Below, one piece after another: positions 18,658 to 24,446 of a stretch of DNA of 24,446 nt. The notes under the pieces are model-generated. The model did not search any database, was not told where the DNA came from, and worked only from the letters and a program-made list of their open reading frames with translations. Source of the DNA: Phoronis australis (taxonomy: Eukaryota > Phoronida > Phoronidae). The position numbers were made by a program, and so were the translations under genes. Where the stretch lies: NCBI GenBank assembly GCA_002633005.1, contig NMRA01000042.1:801202-825647 (forward strand), written 5' to 3'. The stretch's first letter is position 1; each line of letters opens with the position of its first letter.

Positions 18658-21560
18658 GAATAGCAAAAATCAATGTCCTAGTTTGTCATGCAGTATATGA
18701 TAAAAATGTTCATGTTGTAAATATATCTATTTATCGTAATCTATTTTGCCCGGGGTACGCCACCGGCTATGTTGCAGAGTAAAACAAGAGGAAGATTGCA
18801 AATAATGTCATTTATTATGACGTAAATAGATAGAACTAAATAAGACTCTGCAAGATGGGCATGCTTGGTCCCTTTCGTACCATTTCAAACAGAGTGTGAA
18901 CTATTAATCTTTAGCAAACCTGTGTACCACCAAAAGTACATTGGAGTAATCTGAACACCAGATTTGCAGATTTTTGTGTAGATTTGCAGATTTTTGCGCA
19001 CAGACCAAATATACCCCAAAATATAGGGGTGCTCAAATTTTTCTCAGTGGACTTTTCACTAAAAAAGAGTCGTTCAGTGCTATGAATTTTTCACTTTTTA
19101 GTGGACTTTTGTCTCATTTCCTTGGACTTCTGGTTTCCCTCGGGTGGACCTTTTTGCCCACTTTGCCAAATAGGGGACTCATTCGAGCCCGCCCTTGGTA
19201 AACGCATGGGTACTTTTCCTACTAACTTGCCTGTGAAACAAATCCTAAAATACACCAATTTTCATAATAATCTAAAGTGTTTAGTTCAGGGACAAGGCGC
19301 TTATTGAAAAGATCCAGTTAATTGATAGAAAAGGTCCTTACTGAACTTAAAAAGTTATGTTAATACATGCTTCATATACACCTTATTTCTTAACACAAAT
19401 ACATATCTGCAAAAAAGAGTTAATCTGCACTGGCAATGTTTTGCATTAGACGATATTTTCTAAACCATTCACAAAAATTTTGAATAATTATTCATCGCAA
19501 GTTTCTATGTACATGTGCCACCGTACTGCCTGCAAAAAACCTCGAGTATTACTAGCTGTCAGCTCAATATACTGTGAAGTCAGTGCAGTCACCATGTGCG
19601 CAAAAAGCAACATGCTATACAACTTGCAGTATAAATTCCATGGTCCCTTTCATAAGACATTGTCATTCTTTGGAACAACGGGGCAAAAACATAATGTTCC
19701 CTTCTTTCAGAATCTACTTTCTTCACAGCTGGGAATGTGCGGCCATTCATGCTTTGCTATTTTGACAACAGTACGTCTTTAGCCGGAAATAGCCGAAACT
19801 AGACGAAGTAAGCAAATCACAGATTCGTTACTTATATGTTAGGCCTGTGACACACATACTGATAGAAGAGGCCTCGCGATTTGCCAGTTATCAGCTTTTT
19901 CGAGAATGACACGAAGCGAGTTTTCCGAGTTCGTTGCTCAACTTTTTTTGGCTAAAATAACGATTTTTACAATATTTTTTTAATTTCTAACTTCAAAATC
20001 TTCTTCCTCGTCCATTTCGACTACAAATGGGCGTGTTTAGTGAGAAATAAATGAATTTAATTAATCTCTTGAATTTGCTGAATTTGCATATTTTTATCTG
20101 GCCTTGCGTACTGAAGGCTTCGTTTCTGTACAAATACATATTTTTGCGTATGGTACACAGGTCTGCTTTAGTCACCTGTCTTCACTCCCTGTCATGGGTC
20201 GTTTGACCCATGCCGTGTGATTTGTAAAATGAAACCTGGGTCGGTAGCGGAGATTAATCAAAATCTGTATACGCGCACAAAAAATGAATTGAATTTATTC
20301 ACCAGCGGATGGCACTGCTATAGGGCTGGAGTGAACATAGGACAGATAAAAATCATTACAACAGCAGAACCAGGAATGCAAGGGCTGAGATAATCAAGAC
20401 AAACTGCTTTTACATTAAAGCTAAGTAAATGTACTTGTAGCCATTACTTGGACACCCAATTGCGCGTGGTGGCATTTTGCGGTTAGAACTACGTAGGCTC
20501 TACCTCGGTTAAATTTTGATCTGGCCAACTGCTATGTTTCTGAATAACAATTCCCAACTTTTATTGATTACTTATACCACAGTCACATAAAGCAACAGTT
20601 TTATAGTTGTCAAATAAATGCCCGGATATGTAATCGAGCTAAGACCGCGTGGACCTTATTTACATGTATCTCGGCGGGAACGTTGTTTCGCTAAGGTCTG
20701 TTTGAGACTTGAGTGACAGGTGACTCACAAGTATGTCGCCCGTGGTACCCCAGAAAGAAACCAGGGTTACATATACTGCAGTTGCATCGTCCATGTTTGG
20801 TTTGCGAACAGTTTAATGGCGAAGATGTTGAGCACCTATGGACATTGTGAATAATCAGTGAAGGCGTGTTACACAACAGATATATTTCCAATCACAAAGT
20901 TTGGTAAATCAAATATGTTCAAAGTCCTTAACATCGTTATTCATGTTTTTAAAGACATCGTGTGAGCAAGAACAATCACAAATCTGCGCGGATGTTCAAA
21001 CTTGTCTAAAACCGTAAATTGAAATGTCAGCACGCGACTGCATATATTCTAAGATTTCAGACACCATTGATTTTGCCATCTTTCCCATAATGCTCGAATT
21101 TCTGATAGCCAATATTGCCTATTTCTAAAGTTTAGGACAGGTTCAAACTATTTATTTTTTCACTATTTTAAATTGGGGATTTTCTACTGTATATCCACAG
21201 CGTTAATTTCAAGCAACATGTTACATATACACTAACTTGAATTGTCACCATATACATTACAAGATGCACAATGAGTATTATTGTCTGCCAGCAGAACAAA
21301 AGTGCGAAGAAAAAATATATATGACAGGTGGTCTAGCTGGTACATATGGTACCAGGTGTGCGCAGGCCACTCAGGTAGGCCCATTGCATTGATCACCTGA
21401 AACTACTTTTATGCTTTATTTATTTATATATAGATAAACCAGGTTGAGGAGCTAAGGATCTAAAAGCGTACCTTAGTGGGAGTCGAAAACATGAGCTTGA
21501 GTATTAAGACGTGTACTCGAATAAAACTAGGCCATACCGCCTCCTAAGAAAAATACTTAC
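18658..21560. other. Long non-coding stretch
   Basis: About 2.9 kb without a supportable gene, probably intron of the minus-strand gene whose exons lie at 21561 and 7973. Seen here are a near-exact AGATTTGCAGATTTTTG direct repeat (about 18961 and 18980), an ACTAAAAAAGAG / CACTTTTTAGTG inverted pair (about 19058-19108), and a hairpin at 20193-20212. Frames at 19480-19782 and 20691-20891 have no domain I can defend. Confidence 0.45.
20193..20212. repeat. 8-bp perfect hairpin with 4-nt loop
   Basis: CATGGGTC at 20193-20200 and GACCCATG at 20205-20212 pair across GTTT. It is short, and no function can be assigned. Confidence 0.6.
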
Positions 21561-21664
21561 TTCCGATGCAAGTTTGTAGAAATTTGCTTCAATTTGCTTT
21601 GCCGGATGCTTCAAAACTTCTCTGATAGCCTCCATTTCCTTTCCAGTGTACAATCTTAGCATTA
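21561..21664 (-). CDS. Internal exon of an unidentified host gene
   Basis: On the minus strand a 104-nt exon lies between acceptor GTATTTTCAG (just above 21664) and the consensus donor GAA|GTAAGT (just below 21561). Only one frame is open. It enters with two bases of a split codon and leaves in phase 0. The peptide reads MLRLYTGKEMEAIREVLKHP followed by AKQIEANFYKLASE. It is mostly helical and clearly protein-like, but I do not know the family. Its end phase matches the phase-0 start of the exon at 8086-7973, so direct splicing is possible across about 13.5 kb. Start and end of the gene are outside the window or not found. Confidence 0.55.
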
Positions 21665-22366
21665 CTGAAAATACAATGTATAATAAAATGTTAACTAATA
21701 AAGGAAAGAGGTCAGAGTAACGGCACTTGGTAAAATTGACCGAAGAATGAGGATGGCAGTGAATTATGCAATGTCACCAGATGATGAAGTCCATGACATC
21801 AATGGCACTACTGATACCGACAATGACAGTGGCATAGATGCTGCCACCAAATTGGTTTTCTGTTGTTCATTAGGATGTTTCTTCAGGTTATTGTGAAGAA
21901 ATAACAATGCTATCCAAGACTAGAAACTACTTCTAAACTGAGCAAGGAACAAGATGAAAGCTCTCTGACACAGGAACACTTGGCAAAAGCGAATGATGTT
22001 TAGGGGGCACGATAGCAGCGTCATCAAGAACAACAATGACCACGATAACAACGATGATTGCAATAATAATTTCAAGAACATCTGACAATTCTGCCACAAA
22101 CACCATCAACTATCGCTGAAGGTGACGACAACGATGGTACAACAACAGCAATCTAAAAGCCACAAATATGTATTTACCACGTCAATGACACCAAAACTGA
22201 TAAAGCATGCAATGGCAACATAAGACGTCGAGTTGCACATCATGCCCCATGATACAGACCAGGCCAAGCACAATGATGCCAATCTCAGCAACGTCACTGA
22301 AGATGACAACATCATCATAACAATCATTGTCATCTTACATTCGACTTCAACCAAAAACAATTGGCC
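21665..22366. other. Low-complexity AT/CAA/GAT-rich sequence
   Basis: Between about 21770 and 22345 the + strand is rich in degenerate ATGACA, CAACAA and GATGAT steps, a decayed microsatellite-like tract. The long minus-strand frame at 22106-22384 arises from this composition. No gene is seen. Confidence 0.5.
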
Positions 22367-22660
22367 TGTTGAGTTACATCTCATTATGTTTTAACTTCAA
22401 ATTAATTTGTTTTCACGTGAACCTAGGTAGGTATTCGTTGTCCAGTTTCAATGTCGTCCGTCCTTGTTCATATGAGTGTTATGGTCGTCCGGATATAGTT
22501 ATTGTCATGTGACTGGGGAGCTGCCTGCTGGTGTGGATCTTCGCTCTGTCGTGTGTTGTCCTCCATGGAAAGAGGACGTATTTCTGACAGCGTGTATAAG
22601 TCAAGGAATGGACAAGGGTGAGTAGCCCCAAAAGAACCTAAATAGCCACCATTCACTACA
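22367..22660 (+). repeat. 5' LTR (left boundary uncertain)
   Basis: The right end, ATTCACTACA at 22660, is set by the primer-binding site two bases later. The left end is a guess: TGTTGAG at 22367 is the nearest TGT with a plausible length (294 bp), but a TGTAGTG that would mirror CACTACA is not found. TATAAG at 22595-22600 could be the promoter TATA box. Comparison with the 3' LTR outside the window would settle the limits. Confidence 0.45.
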
Positions 22661-22662
22661 TT

Positions 22663-22680
22663 TGGCGCAGTCGGCGGTCA
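22663..22680 (+). promoter_or_regulatory. Primer-binding site, tRNA-Ser type
   Basis: TGGCGCAGTCGGCGGTCA begins with TGGCGCAGTCGG, the same 12 bases as the primer-binding sites of the Drosophila elements 17.6 and 297, which use tRNA-Ser. TGG pairs with the CCA tail of the tRNA. It lies 2 nt after the LTR end. The last six bases would need a tRNA 3' half from the same species to confirm. Confidence 0.75.
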
Positions 22681-22965
22681 CTGCGTGCCGCTTTCCCTTG
22701 TTTCTTTCACCGTGGCACGGAATTTAAAGTTTGTTTACTAAATTTTCCATACGTCCCGGTACTGCCCCGTGGAGGGTGGTAGCTGAAAGCCACGTGGTTT
22801 CAGTTTTGCTTTCGTTGTGTTGTAGGAGTATACATTTTTCTTTATATATATCATCAGTTTCTTGTTTCATTATTGTTTTTTTTCTTTTCCAGATAGTTCA
22901 TGGTATAATTTAGTATATTTCAGTAATTCTCCTACGTTGTTAGTGCCTTTTGAGCACCAATCATC

Positions 22966-24381
22966 ATGGCGTCCAAGATTCTGATTAATTCTTGTGACGC
23001 TGCGACATTATTAGACCTTCCGGGTATGACTACTGATGTTGCTACTGCAGTTATCGACTTCAGAGCAATGTCAGCGATTACACCGGAGAATGTAACAAAA
23101 ATACATTCCGGTTGGAAGCCGACCAAGACGATGCAGAAACACATCGACTTCTCCATTCCGTCTGGTCTGCCAGAAGATTTAGCTAAAGTTGTAGAGTTGG
23201 TTGACAGTTACGGTAGGGAAACACCATCCAAAACTGTTTCAGCTCCTGTATCATTCCCAAAATTGGCGATGAAATTTACCCCGTCCAAGACCAGCACGGC
23301 TAGTAGTGGTGCTTTTGAAAAAACAACTTCATCTCCACATACTAGCATGTCATCTAAACCGGCGGGGGGTTCAACTAACTACTTGCAACGTGCTCCACGC
23401 AACCTAACTTTCAGTGGTAAGCTAGGCACTTGGGAAGACTTTTTCTGGAAGTTTGATAATATAGCCAGAGACAACTGTTGGTCTACTCAAACGTGTCGTA
23501 CTGAATTAGGTATGTGCTTAGAGGGAGATGCTTCTCGTTGGTTCGCCAACCATATTAGAGCCTTTCCAGATGCTACTTATAAACAGATCATCAAAGATAT
23601 GATATATCGCTTTGGTGCAGAAATAGAGTGTAACAAGGTACACCAGCTTATATTTCAGTCAGCCAAACAAGCTCCTGATGAGTCGCTTGAGCTATGGGCT
23701 GACCGTTTAACCAGTTTATTTTTATTAGCTTTTCCAGATGCTAGGGACTCTGACAAAGCTCAGGCTGGCCTTCGTTTCTGCTTGGGTTTGAAAGACAGAG
23801 AGGTTGCTCAATGGACAATCAATAGCAAACCTGAATCAGTCATGGAGGCTTTGAACGCCACTCGTTGGTTTTCAACCACCAAAGACCTAATGACACCACC
23901 GAGACCTACCAAAGCTGTTTCCTTCTGTAGAGAAACTTTTTCAGGTGAAGAGGAGGAAGAAGTCTCGGTTCGTCAACTAAGTAAGAAACCCACTCTCAAG
24001 TTCATTCCTCGTGGCTCCTTGGAGTCTCGATTAGATGTTCTTGAGGGTAGGTGTAATGATTTAGATACGTCAGTTTCATTTCTCAAGACTGATAACATTA
24101 AACTTCATAAGAAAGTCGATGAGTTGAAATCTGACTTGTCCGAATCTCGTGCTGAAGTATCAATCAATTTTAATAAGTTGTTTGCCATGTTACAGACACA
24201 GTCGCCGAAGCGACCTTCTCCACCTTCACCAAGAGCTTCGCCAGATTCATCTCCAGGGAGACCTTCTAATCTTCCTAGATGTTTCAGGTGCGGTAAGCTG
24301 GGGCATTACCAGTCGAATTGTAGGAGTTCTCCAGTGGCAGCTCGACGTACGTTCCCCAGTGATGAAGATTTAAACGAGTAA
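22966..24381 (+). CDS. gag: Gag polyprotein with HhH-like N-terminus, capsid, coiled coil and CCHC knuckle
   Basis: A 471-residue structural protein that assembles the particle and packages element RNA. ATG at 22966 is in good context (ATCATGG) and follows the primer-binding site by 285 nt. Residues 7-47 (INSCDAATLLDLPGM, then TDVATAVIDFRAMSAITPEN) resemble a helix-hairpin-helix of the ComEA type. Residues about 90-145 are a Ser/Thr/Pro-rich linker. Residues about 147-300 fit the retrotransposon Gag capsid domain, with FSGKLGTWEDFFWKF and LEGDASRWFANH. Residues about 351-410 are a heptad-rich coiled coil. A basic Pro/Ser stretch precedes the zinc knuckle C439, C442, H447, C452 (C-x2-C-x4-H-x4-C). 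The stop at 24379-24381 overlaps a -1 frameshift signal into pol. No damage is seen. Confidence 0.9.
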   Translation: MASKILINSCDAATLLDLPGMTTDVATAVIDFRAMSAITPENVTKIHSGWKPTKTMQKHIDFSIPSGLPEDLAKVVELVDSYGRETPSKTVSAPVSFPKLAMKFTPSKTSTASSGAFEKTTSSPHTSMSSKPAGGSTNYLQRAPRNLTFSGKLGTWEDFFWKFDNIARDNCWSTQTCRTELGMCLEGDASRWFANHIRAFPDATYKQIIKDMIYRFGAEIECNKVHQLIFQSAKQAPDESLELWADRLTSLFLLAFPDARDSDKAQAGLRFCLGLKDREVAQWTINSKPESVMEALNATRWFSTTKDLMTPPRPTKAVSFCRETFSGEEEEEVSVRQLSKKPTLKFIPRGSLESRLDVLEGRCNDLDTSVSFLKTDNIKLHKKVDELKSDLSESRAEVSINFNKLFAMLQTQSPKRPSPPSPRASPDSSPGRPSNLPRCFRCGKLGHYQSNCRSSPVAARRTFPSDEDLNE

Positions 24382-24430
24382 GGACTGGGGGACAAGGTCT
24401 AACCCCAGTCCGTACCAAAACCAAAGACCT
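24369..24430 (+). promoter_or_regulatory. -1 programmed ribosomal frameshift signal: slippery site plus H-type pseudoknot
   Basis: The heptamer TTTAAAC (24369-24375) is placed exactly as T TTA AAC in the gag frame, the X XXY YYZ arrangement needed for tandem -1 slippage. A 6-nt spacer, GAGTAA, contains the gag stop. Then GGACTGGGG (24382-24390) pairs perfectly with CCCCAGTCC (24403-24411). Within the 12-nt loop, AGGTCT (24395-24400) is complementary to AGACCT (24425-24430), forming a second stem. Loop lengths of 4, 2 and 13 nt suit an H-type pseudoknot. The -1 frame is open from 24366 to the window end. All parts are read directly from the sequence; that it works is inference. Confidence 0.85.
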
Positions 24431-24446
24431 CCCTGATAGTAAAAAA
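24375..24446 (+). CDS. pol: Start of pol in the -1 frame (partial)
   Basis: After slippage at TTTAAAC the ribosome would continue with CGA at 24375 and read RVRTGGQGLTPVRTKTKDL onward, with no stop to the end of the window. The gag frame and the third frame both meet stops here. The segment is basic and too short to show protease motifs. Synthesis as a Gag-Pol fusion by frameshifting is the usual way LTR elements make pol at a low ratio to gag. Confidence 0.65.

Larger units (their letters stand above)
22367..24446 (+). mobile_element. Ty3/gypsy LTR retrotransposon, 5' part (LTR, PBS, gag, start of pol)
   Basis: LTR end CACTACA at 22660, a primer-binding site at 22663, a 285-nt leader, an uninterrupted gag and a -1 frame opening into pol follow in the canonical order. 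No lesion is visible in the part shown. The element continues past the window, so protease, RT, integrase and the second LTR cannot be seen. It lies in the opposite orientation to the element at 11344-14811, and the two LTRs do not look alike, so it is probably a different family. Confidence 0.85.

Noticed and set aside
20691-20891. Cys-rich minus-strand frame vaguely like an EGF module (CNCSICNPGFF)
   Set aside because: Cysteine spacing does not complete an EGF pattern and no splice sites bound it.
22106-22384. 92-codon minus-strand frame rich in Met/Val/Ser
   Set aside because: Explained by the low-complexity CAA/GAT tract on the + strand.
22885-22920. Splice acceptors in the gag leader (TTTTCCAG, ATTTCAG)
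   Set aside because: Polypyrimidine plus AG is present, but no matching donor or biological reason was found.

Overview
The window looks like draft genomic DNA from an animal, most likely an aquatic invertebrate. It is AT-rich and dominated by transposable elements. Coding signal comes in short pieces bounded by GT/AG splice sites, and there are THAP zinc fingers, Ty3/gypsy retroelements and a single N in the assembly. Nothing bacterial is visible (no operons, no ribosome-binding sites). The species cannot be named from the sequence.

Layout, left to right. Positions 1-1930 show nothing recognisable. Between about 1931 and 9930, and again at 15641-15915, lies a family of degenerate tandem repeats, all on the same strand. 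Each copy carries a box close to CCACTAGGTGGCGC about every 140-157 bp. The best array (6790-7845) is a roughly 440-bp unit made of three sub-units. Inside this field are a decayed two-exon THAP gene on the + strand (3702-3800 and 5046-5267), an unidentified candidate exon (5350-5505), and a clean 38-codon minus-strand exon (7973-8086). A second minus-strand exon (21561-21664) ends in the phase that the first one needs. The two may belong to one host gene with an intron of about 13.5 kb that holds most of the mobile DNA.

From 11344 to 14811 is a Ty3/gypsy element on the minus strand: a 344-bp 3' LTR, a polypurine tract, and pol with reverse transcriptase, RNase H, an H2C2 zinc finger and a DD35E integrase. 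It is inactivated by a TAG codon and two frameshifts, and it is cut off at the N at 14811. From 17002 to 18653 is a DNA transposon with TTAA target duplications and AGGAG-type inverted repeats. It contains a broken THAP-like reading frame, which suggests the Kolobok superfamily. Positions 18658-21560 are largely featureless.

The right end (about 22367-24446) is the 5' part of a second, apparently intact Ty3/gypsy element on the + strand: LTR end, a primer-binding site of tRNA-Ser type, and a 471-codon Gag. Gag has an N-terminal helix-hairpin-helix-like segment, a capsid domain, a coiled coil and a CCHC knuckle. Gag ends on a textbook -1 ribosomal frameshift signal: slippery TTTAAAC, a 6-nt spacer, a 9-bp GC-rich stem and a 6-bp pseudoknot stem. 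This leads into an open -1 frame that should be pol, which continues beyond the window.

The most interesting items are the complete gag-pol frameshift pseudoknot, the helix-hairpin-helix-like start of Gag, and the repeat family whose boxes match the animal CTCF consensus at near-nucleosomal spacing.
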